NCBI GenBank assembly: GCA_034440615.1
Contig: JAOTOM010005128.1
Coordinates: forward strand, 885,001-949,000
DNA length: 64,000 bases
Source of the DNA: Ashinkailepas kermadecensis
Taxonomy: Eukaryota; Arthropoda; Thecostraca; Neolepadidae
Direction of reading: 5' to 3'
A program made the position numbers and the translations under genes. Shown piece by piece: positions 10,813 through 23,835 of the stretch. The notes under the pieces are model-generated. The model was not told the origin of the DNA. It did not search any database and saw only the letters and a list, made by a program, of their open reading frames with translations. Each line of letters opens with the position of its first letter. Positions within the stretch are counted from its first letter, which is position 1.

Positions 10813-12165
10813 TGGAATCCTAGGCCCATAATGTTCTTAGTGGCGGATCCAACTATCCAGCTTGGGGAGGTTATGCTGTCTTTGGATGGGTCAACAAGTA
10901 TTTTGTCAAAATCTTCCTCCTCCCCCCCCCCCCCTAACAAAATCCCACAATTTTCTGGAAGTCTTCAAATTTGGAAGGACGTGAGGGGAATAGAGCTTTA
11001 ATACATGCTTTCACCATACATTGTGCTGAGAATTGCAGGCAATTGCAACGTTTTGTTGTTTGTTATTTGGGCTTTCGGGCGCTTCGACCAGTCTTTAATC
11101 TTTCGCGCCCGGGAATCGCAACGTTTTGGTGAGCCCTTGTTGTCCGAGGGGCAATGGGTGTCACATCGAAATGTTTTATCGGTAACCGCCGGAAACAACG
11201 GGCGGCAGCGCGCCGTCCCTTGGCATGATCGATTATACATTTACGGATGACCTGATTTAGGACTATAATGGTCGGGTCATTTCAGGCCAGTGAGCCATGA
11301 CGTCACTTCTAGAGGCATGTTTCTCCTGCCGGGAACGGCAGCATTAAAGTTTTGCTTTACTGTAGTTAATGCACTTAGATAGCTTATATTTCATGCTTCA
11401 AGTGTTGTAACCACGTCGTCGCCTTGGTGACCTTGCCAAAGGTCAAATCAGGCCCGAGACCTCCATTGACCCCGCATGACGCTATTGGTCCGAAGTACAT
11501 TCTGTGGAATTTGTATGGCCTGAATTCGACTTACAGGTTTTCGAACCATGTTACTTCACGCTTGGTGTGAACTGCAAGAGATGTGATTTAGCTGAGCCAA
11601 CCAACCGCACATGATACAAGATCGCCCAGATCAACCAGATCAACCTATGAAATAGTGCGAATCTAAGTGACGTTCTGATGCTTAGTTTACGGCTCCGTCT
11701 CAAACATATTCCGTGCGTGACCTGGCTTAAATTGCCAATACCCGACTTCTCGATGCTCCTGAACTTTCGCCTGAGCGCTGATAGTCATAGGTAAGGTGAA
11801 TAAGTGAGGTATTATAGGATTTCCGTCGCGGTACGGCGTCTGCCATTTATTTCTGTCTGATACATCGAGATCACTTAGGGGAAAATGAACATCATCCCTT
11901 CGAATGAGAGGGCTGAATTCTGAAGATATGCCATCAGCAGGCGGAATTTAAATGGTACCATGGGTGTTGCGGATGCGGCGGAACCACAGCCCTGTTTGAC
12001 TCGCTCAGATGCCCATTCGATTCGGGAGCACCTCTGGTGTTAACCCGTGGCCCCATGGGTTGCGGGTCTGGCCCGGAACGTGACGTCAGATACATCCGCC
12101 AGACATCGCGCAGTCATTCGCGAGCTCCGGATGTCGCTAGAATCACCGTGAGCTGGGCAGCTGGG
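10813..12165. other. Intronic sequence without recognisable gene
   Basis: It includes a C homopolymer near 10925-10934 and unremarkable unique sequence. No exon or transposon protein was recognised. Confidence 0.5.
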
Positions 12166-12167
12166 TC

Positions 12168-12500
12168 GAAGTCATCAGACAGCTCAGACATCGTCCGGGG
12201 TCAAGCACAGACATCGTCCGGGTCAAGCTCAGACATCGTCCGAGGTCACCTCTGACCCGAGTGTGGTCCGAACGCCTCCGTTCGCGGTTCTCCCCTCTGC
12301 ACCATGTCCCTGGGCCCAACATGGTCCCGAATCCCCTCCGCATGGAGTGTCCCGGCCCGTACGCGGTCCGGAAACTCGGTTGCGCAGAGTCCCCAGGCCC
12401 GACACAGTCCTCCCTATGCAGAGCGCCTCGGTCCCGATGCGTCACCCCTGCCCTCGGTCCCGATGGTGTCACCCCTGCCCGCATTATCATACGGTGTAGC
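12168..12500. repeat. GC-rich stretch with short CAGACATCGTCCGGG repeats
   Basis: CTCAGACATCGTCCGGGGTC occurs three times with small changes (12182-12248), followed by irregular CGGTCCC/CCCGG-rich sequence. Several overlapping frames on both strands are open only through base composition. Confidence 0.6.
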
Positions 12501-12730
12501 AACCGAGCCAGCTCGGCCCATTCCAGCTCCCGATGACTGGCGATGCGTCAGCTGACCAGTGTGGACACGGCGCTTCGGTAATGAGCGTCACCGGAACGGT
12601 CGCTCGCCATCCGTCACGCGCATAAACGGAACCGAGGCAGCCAAGACCCCGGCCAAGGGGGGCCCCTGGGGGGGGGGGGGGCCTTTTAAAGGCAGAACCC
12701 CGGCCGATGACCGCCGGCGTCAGACGAGTG

Positions 12731-13212
12731 GCCACCTGCGCGGCGGAGAGCGGCCGTCTATAGCATGAGGCAGATCATCCCGCCGGCCGGCAGTGACCAC
12801 CTCAGGCGGGGAGCGGCCGTTTACAGCACGAGGCGGACCAGCCTGCCGGCGGCAGTGACCACCTCAGGCGGGGAGTGGCCGTCTATAGCACGAGGCAGAT
12901 TATCCTGCCGGCCGGCAGTGACCACCTCAGGCGGGGAGCGGCCGTTTACAGCACGAGGCGGACCAGCCTGCCGGCCGGCAGTGACCACCTCAGGCGGGGA
13001 GCGGCCGTTTACAGCACGAGGCGGACCAGCCTGCCGGCCGGCAGTGACCACCTCAGGCGGGGAGCGGCCGTTTACAGCACGAGGCGGACCAGCCTGCCGG
13101 CGGCAGTGACCACCTCAGGCGGGGAGTGGCCGTCTATAGCACGAGGCAGATTATCCTGCCGGCCGGCAGTGACCACCTCAGGCGGGGAGCGGCCGTTTAC
13201 AGCACGAGGCGG
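12731..13212. repeat. 63-bp GC-rich minisatellite, about 7.5 copies
   Basis: Unit landmarks are GGCGGGGAGCGGCCGTTTAC, AGCACGAGGCGGACCAGCC and TGCCGGCCGGCAGTGACCAC. Spacing is 62-63 bp. Because 63 is divisible by 3, both strands show long open 21-residue periodic frames, which I attribute to the repeat. No exon was recognised at either edge. Confidence 0.95.
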
Positions 13213-14455
13213 CCGTCAGAACACCATCGAGGACTACGAAGGCCTTCGAGAGCAAAGTTGTGCTCGTGATCGGAGGGTCTTTTCTGTTCATGGAACTGTT
13301 TTCGAGAACTGGCTACCCTAGGAACAAGAGTTCACATTGATCCCTGAGGATAGAGTACCACATAAATTGCAACTCATTGATCCAATTTAATCCAGATATA
13401 AAAAGGTCACTCCAGATCCAATCAAAATATATTTACAATCAGAACGGCAATCAAAATCCAATCAATCTAGAGACGTTGACTTGATACAGCAAGCAAGATG
13501 GCTTCAAGATCTATCATAAGTCCGATTGAAATCTGAAGATTTTGTCAAAAATATATTCAATTAAATCCAAGTCCAATCAAATCAGACCCCGCACGAATAA
13601 TCCAATCAACGGTATGCTCTGAGGGTTTCTTCGGTATTGCAGTAGAATAGAGCAAGAGCCTTATAAAATTCTCGGAAATTTATCACCTCAACTCAACCAA
13701 ACACATAATTTACCGTAGAGAAACAGGTACTTTCCCATCTCACCAGATTCCTTTCCTGGACAGTTTCAACAGCATGGGTGTAACCACTGGGGGGAGAGGG
13801 AACATGTCCTCCCAATTTCTGAAAAGTGGCGATTTGTCCCCCTCATTTTTTAGTGCCCCCCCCCAAGCCTCAGTTGCCTGAGTAGGATCGCCGAAAAATT
13901 ATACTTGATCATTTATAAAGTGAAAATATATATGCAAGAAAATCACCAAAAATACTACAAGCCGATCTAGCCAATCAAGGGGCTCCACAGGCTATCTGTC
14001 GTCACAAAAATCTCCGAGTGGTAAATCAGCAAACGTTAGAAATTTCTGCTTCCAGGCCATTCTTGAATAACATGAACCTTGACCATCCTGTGCTTTCGCT
14101 TGGGTCAAAAATTGTGCTTTGCGAGGCAACAAATTTGCATTATCGCAAGGCACTTATAAGTCTTAGGTTGTATTCCCCTGCCATATATCGATATATCTTG
14201 AACAAACGTGACTCTGGGTGTCCTTGGATATCTTCATGACCATGGTGAGGAATCATGGGTAGCCTTAAGCACGTACGTCAGGTTAACATCGTGTTCGTAT
14301 TCGTATTCAGCGACGAGTTCGCCAGAGACGTATTTGTATGGGCAATGTCATTCAGCGACGGGCTCAGGATCGTTCGAATCAAGTACCACAAATGCTTCTG
14401 CTTGTACTGAACACGCTGGAAGCAACTGTATAGGTCTCATTTGACCACCTAACAG
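13213..14455. other. Intronic sequence without recognisable gene
   Basis: It is AT-richer than the preceding array. A short C/G-run segment at 13780-13880 resembles the dispersed G/C-run family seen elsewhere in the window. Nothing coding was recognised. Confidence 0.5.
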
Positions 14456-15905
14456 TCAAGGTCCAACGCAAACCGGTTTCTTCGGTCGCCTCCCATTCTT
14501 CCCATTTTGACCAAAACCTGTCCAAATCTGGTATCAAACGATAGCCTGTGGTGAACCATCGTGCAACATTTCAAACCGGTACACGTCAAGGTCAAATTTC
14601 AAGGTCAAAGGTTAGCTTGATTTATTAGATGGTGGTATTGAAGCGATATTGACCGAACGCGAGGTTCGGTTGCCATCGCTTCAATTTCCATCAAATGAGC
14701 GTCGTTTGATGTGGCTTGTTATGCGGTATCAGAAAGCTAAGCCATCGAATTATTTTCAAGGGCAAAGGTCAAGCTGACGTCCCAAGCTGTCAAGCAAGTC
14801 AAGCTGATCCTCCGGTCGCCTCAATTTTTTTTCCGTTTTCGCTCAAACCTATCCCAATCTGTTATCAAGTGATATCCAGTGGTTAACGCTCGAGTATTAT
14901 TTCAAACCGAGGCATGTCAAGGTCGAAGGTTTTATTGAGTGTTTCGATGATCTCCCTTTTCGTCGCTATGGTTTCAATTTGCAGAAAATGGATGGCATTC
15001 GACGTCGCTTGTTGTGCGGTATCAGAAAGTTGATAATTTGACATAATCTCGACGGATCAAAATTCAAGCTGATTTCTTCGGTCGCCTCGCATTTTTTCTT
15101 TCGTCCAGGCCCACCCAGATCCACTATCAAGCGATACCGAACCCTCGAGTAACATTTTGAAACCGGGATATGTCAAGGTGAAACTCCAAGGTCAAAGGCT
15201 AGTTTGAATTTTTCGAAGTCATCGCGATTCGTCTCAATGAATTCAATTTGCACCAAGTGGGTGCAAATTGACCACATTCGACGTGTTAAAATGTTACGAA
15301 ATCGAACTAATTTCAAAGGTCAAAGGTCAAACCGATTTCTTCGGTCGCCTCGCATTTTTTTATTCGCCCTAACCTATCCACATCTGGGCATCAATCAATA
15401 GCCCGTGGTGAACCTCGAGTAACATTTCAAACGGGGGTATGTCAATGTCAAACCACAAGATCGAAGGTCAGCTTAAATTGCTCGAAGTCCTCGCGCCTCG
15501 TCGCTATGTCTTCAATTTTTATCAAGTGGTTGTCATTCGACGTGCCGTGACGTACTCTAGCAAACCGTTCAGAAATCACATTAATTTGCTGAGTCAAAGG
15601 TCGAGCTCATTTCTTCGGTCACCCTTCTACGTTTCTGCGTTTCCACGTTTTCTCCCAAAGCTACCCATGTTTGGTATCAAGAGATAGCCCGTCGACAACC
15701 CTCGAGTAATATTTCAAACCGGGACATGACAGGTCAAGCCTCAGTGTCAAAGGTTAGTTCTAATGTTTCGAAGTCCTCACGTTTCGTCGCTATTGCTTCA
15801 ATTTGCATTATGTGGGTGTCATTCGACGTCGCTTGTCCCGTACGGTATCCGAATGTTGAGGTATCGAAATGAATTCGAAGGTGCCGAAGGTCCGATGTGT
15901 GTACA
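14456..15905. repeat. Degenerate satellite of about 270 bp, five copies
   Basis: The landmark TTTCTTCGGTCGCCTC recurs near 14474, 14812, 15072, 15335 and 15612. Each is followed by TCAAGNGATAGCC(TG/CG), then CTCGAGTAACATTTCAAACC and GTCAAGGTCAAA...AAGGTCAAAGG, then a block ending GCTTCAATTTGCA and CATTCGACGTCG. Copies are diverged by substitutions and indels. Each carries AGGTCA words. Confidence 0.85.
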
Positions 15906-16224
15906 ATGATTGAGTGTAATAGGAATAGGGGGATCAAATCTCTTTTCGTTTACAGCCGTTGTGATAGCAGCCACACATGTCCTATATGACTAGGAGCTCC
16001 CCCAAGAAATCCATGATAACCTGCTCGGATGGCGCTCTTATCGCTGTTTTTTTTATACTGCCACATTGCTGTTCCGGACATATAAAAAAATCCTTAAATT
16101 GTCCGCTTCCCTCGTAATGGTTCAACGGAAGTTGTCAAATTTGCAAGAGAAGCCGCACGTGAATGCGCACTATGTTACAACTAGCCGGAGTTCATAACGA
16201 CGAGAGAACATAATAATCGCGAGT

Positions 16225-16500
16225 TTTTATCAGGAGTGGATCCAGAAAAATGTCATGGGAGGCACTTGTCTGGAATTCGAGGGGGCGGGTTGCACTCGGC
16301 CCTTCCCGAAGGGGCTCCTTTCCTTCCAAGGGGTTGCCTTTTTCTTTCACAGGGGCGCCTCTGGCTGACAAATCCGAGCTTGTACACTGGAGCCTTTTCA
16401 GAGGGGCGCCTTTTCCCGGCCGGAGGGACGCCACCTTCCACGGGGGGGACACGTGCCCTCAGTGCCACACCCTTTATCCGCCCTGGTTGTCATTGCATCG
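16225..16500. repeat. Dispersed GGCGCC-rich repeat, copy 1
   Basis: It contains CACAGGGGCGCCTCTGGCTG, CAGAGGGGCGCCTTTTCCCG and GGACACGTGCCCTCAGTGCC. The 43270-43480 segment shows the same order and ends with CACGTGCCCCCAGTGCC. Relatives occur at about 20400-20640, 22550-22830, 26945-27215 and 57535-57720. Confidence 0.6.
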
Positions 16501-18128
16501 AAATGTGTCCCCGTAAAACAGGAAAGCATGGGAAAGGTTTTTGTATGTCCATATTTACTACAATAAAACCATCGTCCAATATTTTGTGTTATTCCTGTTA
16601 CAAGAGGACAATGTTTAACGTACTTTAGCATTGCTCTACGGTGATTGTGACATCTGGCCCAGCACATACAACATAAAGCTAAATGTTCATAGGCAGTGAT
16701 AAGGAGCGAAACTTGCTAATTTTGCCGGAACTTTTTGTCCCCAAAATATCATTTTTAACAAGGGTAAATCTGAAAACCAGACATTGAAAATGAAGTGGCT
16801 GAAATCCGAGGATTTTTTTCGGGGGGAGGAGGCAGGGCTACCCCTCTATCCTGTCCAGACTTACCACGTCCCTGGTTTGTCCCCCCTAATTTCGGAATCG
16901 TGGCTACACCCATGTTCAACAGTACAAGAAAACGACAAATGCACGGCCGAGTTGTACATAAAGTCAACGGCCGCACAGCTGATCCACATTAAAAAGCTGT
17001 TCCGAAATCACTGAGTCTCAGGGCCAAGCGAATTGTAAGCCATGAAAAGGGGTTTATCAAAGGCAGAAAAAAATTGCTTTGCCCTCAACTGCTACTCCAA
17101 CAGCTCACCTCCCGGACTAGATAGCAGACCACCCAGTAAACACAACACATAGATGCTTCTACATCAGCTGTTGCCATTTTTTTAGGTGTAGCCTCTTGAC
17201 CTCTTGGTTATGTATGTCAGTGAAATAAGCTTCAAATGCTGCCGCGCTTATCATAATCCAATTTCGTTCCAGCTTCAAGAAGAAGCAACCATAAATGTAA
17301 TCAAACTTTTAGATGACCATTCGCGCGTTTTCTTTCTAATTTCAGCAACAGCAAACTTTATGTTATAATTTAAATAATCATAATGATCATAACAGCTGCC
17401 AAAGCTGTTCGAAGATACATCAATATTAAGTGAATAATATACGAATGAACGCACAAATGGTTTGAATTAATCAGCGATTGAAAGAGCAGTTTTCGCTGGC
17501 TGACTTGTTATGTGAAACCAAACGAGAATCAAATGCCTCCAACTGAAAACGAGTTAGGTAATCCTAACCTACAAGCCCTGGCAAGATTAACACCACCACT
17601 CTCAGACGAAACAGGACCATGAACATGCAAAGCTCTGAAAATTCGTCAGTAATTGCATGATTGGTCAAACTAGGAACCTACAATGGGCTAGCGTATGGTT
17701 TGTTAACTACCGAAAGAAGTGCAACGCATCACAAATATCAGCTCCTCCAACCCTGTAATGCTGGGCAAACAAGTCGCTAAATCAAACTGTGCTACACATA
17801 CATATGGATTGGAGAGCAGTGTGTTTTGACAGCTGCAGGCTCCCCTCGGGTGCAGGATGGTGGACGAGCTCCTCTCTCGCAACACTTATATCTGGCAACA
17901 GTGCTTAATCCGTCGCTCTCTCCGCATGCAAGCGGGAGTCCCCCAGGCGCGGCATCATTTCCTTGAAAGCAATATCTGTTGTTTTGTTTTCATGTCTCTG
18001 TTGACCACTGGCAAAGATTGTGGCAGCCGATTCTATGTTTTATCCTGTGTCCTACGCGAATTTTGAGCTCACTCAGAGCGGAAACTGGAAGAGGGTGAGA
18101 GCGAGAGCGAAAGGGGTAGGAAAGAAGG
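16501..18128. other. Intronic sequence without recognisable gene
   Basis: A G-run/C-run segment at 16800-16910 resembles the dispersed G/C-run family. The rest is unique AT-rich sequence with no supportable coding exon. Confidence 0.5.
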
Positions 18129-18129
18129 T

Positions 18130-18426
<297 letters not shown>

Positions 18427-19250
18427 AAAGACTGGTGAACGGTTCCCTCCTAACAACTGCTACTACCTCGCGACTAACCTGAAGTTGGCGTTCAACGTCA
18501 CGTGTGAATTGAAAATTGTTGAGGGGAGAGGGGCAGGGGTGAATGACTGTGTTGTTGAAGATGGTGAAGATTTTCAAATTATCTTATTTGGGTGAAGCGA
18601 AGAATATTGTGCCTTTGCAACGAAAGACGATTGTTTTTGTTGTCGATGTCGTGTCTGCACTACTATTTCCGATGTGGAATATTGATTTGTTCCTGACACC
18701 TGATCGATCCAAGGAACGACAGAAATATACAACTTCCAACAACTGCATCCAATGCTCAATTGTTACAAAATCTTACTCATAACCAGGTGTGTGTTTGTTC
18801 CATCACGGTCATGTCTCTCCAGACGGAAAGAGGTTGGTTAAAGTAATGGCAATGGGAGTGAAAGAACATTCTCTTTTTTCTAGAAAAATTGGAAAGCTAG
18901 CAAGGACAACAATTTTCCAAAAGTTGAAGAATTAGTGAGCCGCGCCCCGTCTTTCACCTACTCATCATTGGGAGCAAGGAAGAGAAGATGAACGCCAATA
19001 TCTCCAAGTCATCGAATTCAGCATTCTATCACATGCAAAGTCTAATTCGATAGATAGCTTGCTTTGTCAGCCAGAATTAATGCTCCCAAGCTGAACTCAT
19101 CTAATAATCAAATAAACATGAACAAAAGGACCATTAATGTAATCAGATGAATTATCGATATATTGGAATGCAACGCGCTGTGTCCACATGAAAGGAAACT
19201 CGTTGTCCGTCACCGAGGCATCAACGGCATTGCCTATTTATCAGAAGCCC
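18427..19250. other. Intronic sequence without recognisable gene
   Basis: Unique sequence; nothing recognised. Confidence 0.5.
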
Positions 19251-19735
19251 AGTGAAAACCGAGTTGGCGTCAGCACCACCTCTTGAGTTGGCCCCCACAT
19301 ATCACCGCAAGCAGAGGCTGGGAGAGGAAAGCCTGCAGACCTGCGGACATGGTGATGACGGCGTAAAGCGGCTGGCCGTCTCAGAGATCTCTCAGAGAAC
19401 TCAGCCGGGCTGCGTGACGCCGGCCCGCCAATGTTGGCGCCATAGATCAGCCAGCCAGCGTCACGAGCCGAGCCGGCGTCCGTGGAGCGGCCGCCGCCCT
19501 GTTCCGTCGGCAAAAACTGGCCGGCCGCTGCGGCGGTCCGGGCGCGCTGGCCCAGCCAGCTCAGTCTCGTCGGAGGCGGCTCGCCTGGGTGGGTCCAACA
19601 GATGGTCTCCCATGTCATCCTGGTGTCGGAATATCGCTGCCGTATCGTGGCCAGCGGCAGCCAATGCTCGGTGGCAGAAGTGCTCGCTCCATGACTTGGA
19701 ATACCGACTTACATGCAGCAACACGATAGGTGTTG
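19251..19735. other. GC-rich island with overlapping open frames, unassigned
   Basis: Frames are open on both strands (plus 19252-19773; minus 19618-19241 and 19724-19461), as expected for GC-rich sequence lacking stops. None shows a recognisable domain or signal peptide. It lies within intron 2. It could be an alternative first exon/promoter CpG island or an unrecognised nested exon. Confidence 0.3.
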
Positions 19736-20390
19736 CTGCATATGCTCAATCAGCGCAATGCTTTCTTCGCTGAACATTTATGGTACTCGAACCAGGCTTT
19801 TCTTTTACAGATCTCATTATTTTTCGGACAACCAATTCATTATTCCGTGCAAAAGACTATCATGTGAGGCAGCACTCGGAGTTCATATGCATACGTCGTA
19901 TGGCAAATTGTCCGTCAATTCAGAGCTACTAGTGGAATATTAATCCCAAACGTTCTTGCGACAATCATGTAAATGTAAACATCCAGGCAAATATCTGCAA
20001 AGGCAATTTAGTACCCGAGACGCCTGTTCGGTACAGTACAGTACAGAAACCTGCACACGAGTCTTCGGTCTTGAGGTAGTTCAGCCAAGTTGAATAAACG
20101 GGTGTCTCCAGGCTTTGGTTTAGATCTTCCTCGTTGATTGTGATGCCGAAACGGCTGGTCGCCTGACACACGTACGTGCTACCGAATGTCAGACGTCACG
20201 GTAATGAACACAGACACCCGGCCTGATCCCGTCTGGACTGCAGGCCGTGAACACTACTGCTGTATCGGTATCGACGGACAGCAGTCTTTGTACGTGCATG
20301 CACGCAGTTATGCATCCACGTGTCTTGCAAACGAGGTCTTGTGTTTCGCCTCTGGTGCAGCGCTTTTCACTGGAGTGCGATGCAGACGGA
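19736..20390. other. Intronic sequence without supportable gene
   Basis: A minus-strand frame 20171-19965 begins near YVCQATSRFGI and ends at CAG|GTTTCT. This superficially resembles an Ig-like cysteine region but has no second supporting motif. See the rejected list. Confidence 0.3.
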
Positions 20391-20394
20391 GGGC

Positions 20395-20650
20395 AAGTTA
20401 CGTGGGTGCGGCAGTGGGGTGTGCCTCCGGCCGGGAAAAGGCTCCCCTCCGGGAAAGCTCAAGTGCATCCTTACCTCAAAATTTTCAGTCAGAGGCACCC
20501 CTGAGAGAAACAGATGTGAATTTTCTGAACCAAAAAAAAAACAAAGTGGGGAAAATCAGAGGACATTTTGTTCTGGTAGGGGGACAGGGTGGGGAAGGGT
20601 GCAGTCGCGATTTTTTTCTTCTGCCTCACCTTATTTGGGTGCCTCGGACC
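20395..20650. repeat. Dispersed GGCGCC-rich repeat, copy 2
   Basis: GGTGTGCCTCCGGCCGGGAA, GGCTCCCCTCCGGGAAAGCT and CAGTCAGAGGCACCCCTGAG match, in reverse orientation, elements of the copies at 43.3 and 57.6 kb. It is degraded. Confidence 0.5.
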
Positions 20651-22270
20651 GCCGCTGGTTTTCTTTACCATTCTGTGGTGAAGTTGTGTGTCATATGTTT
20701 TCCTTGATAATTATTTGTACTCAAAATATTTTGCATTTCTTTGCAAGCTTCCCCAAAAAACATTTGAAAACCCATAATTTGTCAAATCGAAGTTAGTGTC
20801 CCAGTCACGTCAGTAGTGAACTCGAAATTTAAAATAACCCTGGCTTTTTGTTTCGTAAAAGTTCATATTTTAACCTATAGAGCGCCTGAAATACATGAAC
20901 CTTTGGACGTTTCAGGTCACATCTCAGTAACCTAACCCGGTCCTGACTTGAAAGTCGGCATGCTCTCATAGGACATAATTTGCCACGACATATATTCCGA
21001 GCTGTCAAAAATATTAGTCAAAAGCGAAGTTAGGTCACATTTATAGTTTTGCAATTGTCTTTGGTCATTGCTGTAGTCATCCATATTTCACGTTTGACCG
21101 TATCTAGCGTGGTTTGCTTACGGAGAATGTCTTATTGTACATTTAACAACCGTAAAACCGCAACGAGGTCACGACATGACTTTAACCCACCCTAGTTTCA
21201 GTATCTTAAGAGCCTATGACGTAATTTTTGGACACAATGTGCGCAAAAGACATAATCGAAGGCATGTCAAACTGTAAAGTGATCCCATGGGTTTAAGAGT
21301 TGTTTCAGAAAAATATCGGGACAAGAGTGAAACTGAATCTCTTCCCCAAGGACTGCAGAGTCAAACATTCTGAAAATGCACTGATCATTATATTCCTATT
21401 TTCTAACCTCACCTAGTATTGCGTTCTGTATCAAGTGGTGATTAACAAAGAGCAAGGAAACAATGACAGTCAGATGACGTGACGTGGTGGCATGTGGCTC
21501 AGCGAGACTTCCTATGACGTGTCATGACGTGGTACGGCAAAGAACATTATAATTGCGCTTGATACAAGCATAGTATGACATTCATGGCATGAAGAGTGAT
21601 TTTATTTTGCATTGGTATGCTAACGTGTCTTAAATGTTTTTGAATGCTGCGATTTTCAGTTGGATTTAATCCCAACATATACGGTTAAGCTGTTTCTCGC
21701 TTCGAAGCACGATCACTTTCGCTTCCTACACCACGTGCACCCACCCACTTCCACCGTCAACGGGCACAATGGGAGACATCGCGGAGTTTCTGCCACCAGA
21801 TGGCAGTCCAGGCAGGTGTGACACGAAAGGCGGCAGGCTGCGGCGCTAACGCTGGGAGTGTGTGGTGAGGGCTGTTGTCTTTTTTAGTTTCTGGGTCGTG
21901 TGACACGAAAGGGGGTGCTAACGCTGGGAGTGTGTGGTGCAGGGCTGTTGATGCTGGTTTTTAACAGTTCGCGCGTAATATGTCAGTAACCATTTTATGG
22001 GATGGGTATTTGCTGTCACTACTCACTACATCCAGTGGAGCAGATGGGGATAAGTTTCCGGCCGAGAAATCCGAGAAAAGGCATGGATTATGAAAAATGC
22101 AAGAGAAGACTCCTTCAAACGAACAAAGCACTCCAGTGTAGGTGTCCATGTGCGGCACATTATACAACTCTGAGCTGAGATGTGGCATGATGAATATTTC
22201 TAAACAAACATTAAATATGCTAATGTTTGCTTACCGAATGCCGACGATCTTCCTCATGTACTGTGTTTTG
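20651..22270. other. Intronic sequence without recognisable gene
   Basis: AT-rich sequence with AGGTCA/GGTCACA words. A local duplication GGGTGCTAACGCTGGGAGTG / GGCGCTAACGCTGGGAGTGT is present at 21840-21945. No coding exon is recognised. Confidence 0.5.
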
Positions 22271-22274
22271 CCTT

Positions 22275-22830
22275 ATGGCCGGAGCAGTGCCTGGGAAGAC
22301 ACTTGCCCCCCCCCCCCTCCCTCTGTTGGATGTGTCCTTCCAATAATTTCCACTTCTAATATTGGACCTTAATATGGTGCCCCCCCCCAATCCATTTGGA
22401 CCTGGCCATTGCCTTCGTGTATTGTGCCCTCCTGATAATTTTCCGAAACCTACACCTATGCTGGGCAGCTACCAGGGCATTGTTGTGTATACCTTAAGAG
22501 TGCAACTACCCCAAGGGCAGATACATGAGAGCACTGGGGGTATGCCCCTCCCCCCATGGGAAGATGGCGCCCATCTGACTGGAGTACCTGTCTGGGAATA
22601 CTAGAGTGCAACGATCCCCTCGCTCAATTTTCAGCCGAAGATGCTGCTCTGAGGGGAAATGCGCCCTGTTGAGGGTAAACGGTGCCCTTTTCAGTACAGT
22701 CGAGTGTACACATCCCTCCTCTCAACAGACATTCAGGAAAATACGCACTTCCAGGGACTTTCGCAGCGGCGGTCCTCCGAGGAAATGTCGCCCCCCCCCG
22801 ACGAGTGTCGCCATGGAAATTTCTGGATCC
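22275..22830. repeat. Dispersed G/C-run and GGCGCC-rich repeat, copy 3
   Basis: Repeated C homopolymers (near 22306, 22380, 22790), GAAGATGGCGCCCATCTGAC, and CAGTACAGTCGAGTGTACAC appear. The last parallels CAGTACGATCGAGTGCACCC at 27090. It ends with TTCTGGATCCGCCTCTGACC, as expected for this family. Confidence 0.5.
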
Positions 22831-23269
22831 GCCTCTGACCTATCCGTGTGCGCAATGCTGAGATCTCCTGGCCGAAGCTAAGTCTGGAAAGCTCACACTA
22901 CATGCACAGTGATGGTAGTTTCATATATCAAATTTAATAATTTGGATGGGAAACTACACCCAGGCAGGAACAAATTGTAAATTGTTATGCGTTGCTGCCG
23001 GACACTTAATATTCATTTTCCACATTTGCATTAGCCCATGAAAAAACAAGGCAGATGGTAAGCCAAAAATATATGCTGCATACATAATGGAATGGGATAA
23101 GAGATAAACCGTAAACTGCATTATGTACCAAATATCACACCAACCGCTGAGGACATCAGGCCCACAATTCAGATCACATCACACAATATACAGGTCTCAT
23201 AAGCGGCGGATCCAGGGGCAGAGTGTCCACCCATCATGCAAAGAGCAGGGGCATATCACATGGGAATGC

Positions 23270-23835
23270 CCCAATCTTTTAAGCCCCTATCGTGATTTTC
23301 AGCGGCCCGGTCCATCTCTTTGGGGCCACCATCGTGATTTTCATGGGCCATTGCATGACTTTTTCGGGAGCCCCAGTGCAATTTTCAGGGTCCCCCGGCA
23401 CGAACGTTTAACGTTTGAGCCCCCAGCGTGATTTTCGGGGCCATGCTAGTCTTTTTGGATCCCCCAGCGTCATTCTCGATGACCACCGCACGACTTCTTG
23501 GCCCGAAGTGGGATTTTAATGGGGCCCGGCGCGACTTTTGGGGGTCCCAGTGGTATTTTCAGGGCCCCGGTCCCACTTTTTGGCGACCCCAGGCAGGGTC
23601 ATTTTGGGGAGTCATAAAGCGATTTTTGGGGCCCCAATGTAATTTTTAGGGGCCTCGTTGCAATTCTGGGGGCCCAGTCATTTTCAGCGGTCTCTGTGCG
23701 ACTTCTTGGCCCCCAATGTGATTTTTTCATGGGCTCCGGTGCGATCCTTGGGGGCCCAGCTGGATTTTTAAGCGGTCCGGTGCAATTTTTATCTACCCCG
23801 GCGACATTCTTGGGGGCCCGCAACAGTCTTAGGGA
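23270..23835. repeat. Highly diverged tandem array of alternating GGGGCCCC / GTGCGATTTTT words
   Basis: Roughly twenty units of 20-27 bp share the pattern GGGGCCCC(A/G)GTGCGATTTTTNGG. Examples are GGGGCCCCAATGTAATTTTT, GGGGGCCCAGCTGGATTTTT and CGGTCCGGTGCAATTTTTAT. Divergence between units is high, so it is an old or fast-diverging array. Frames over it are artefacts. Confidence 0.8.

Noticed and set aside
10510..11001. 163-residue plus-strand frame with a hydrophobic start
   Set aside because: It spans a 60-bp tandem duplication and a C homopolymer, with no family resemblance.
19241..19773. 125-173-residue frames in the GC-rich island
   Set aside because: Overlapping open frames on both strands with no recognisable domain; expected from high GC content. 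Kept only as an unassigned region.
19965..20190. Ig-like exon (YVCQATSRFG) on the minus strand
   Set aside because: Only one short resemblance, an in-frame stop just upstream and no partner motif; it lies inside intron 2 between phase-matched receptor exons.
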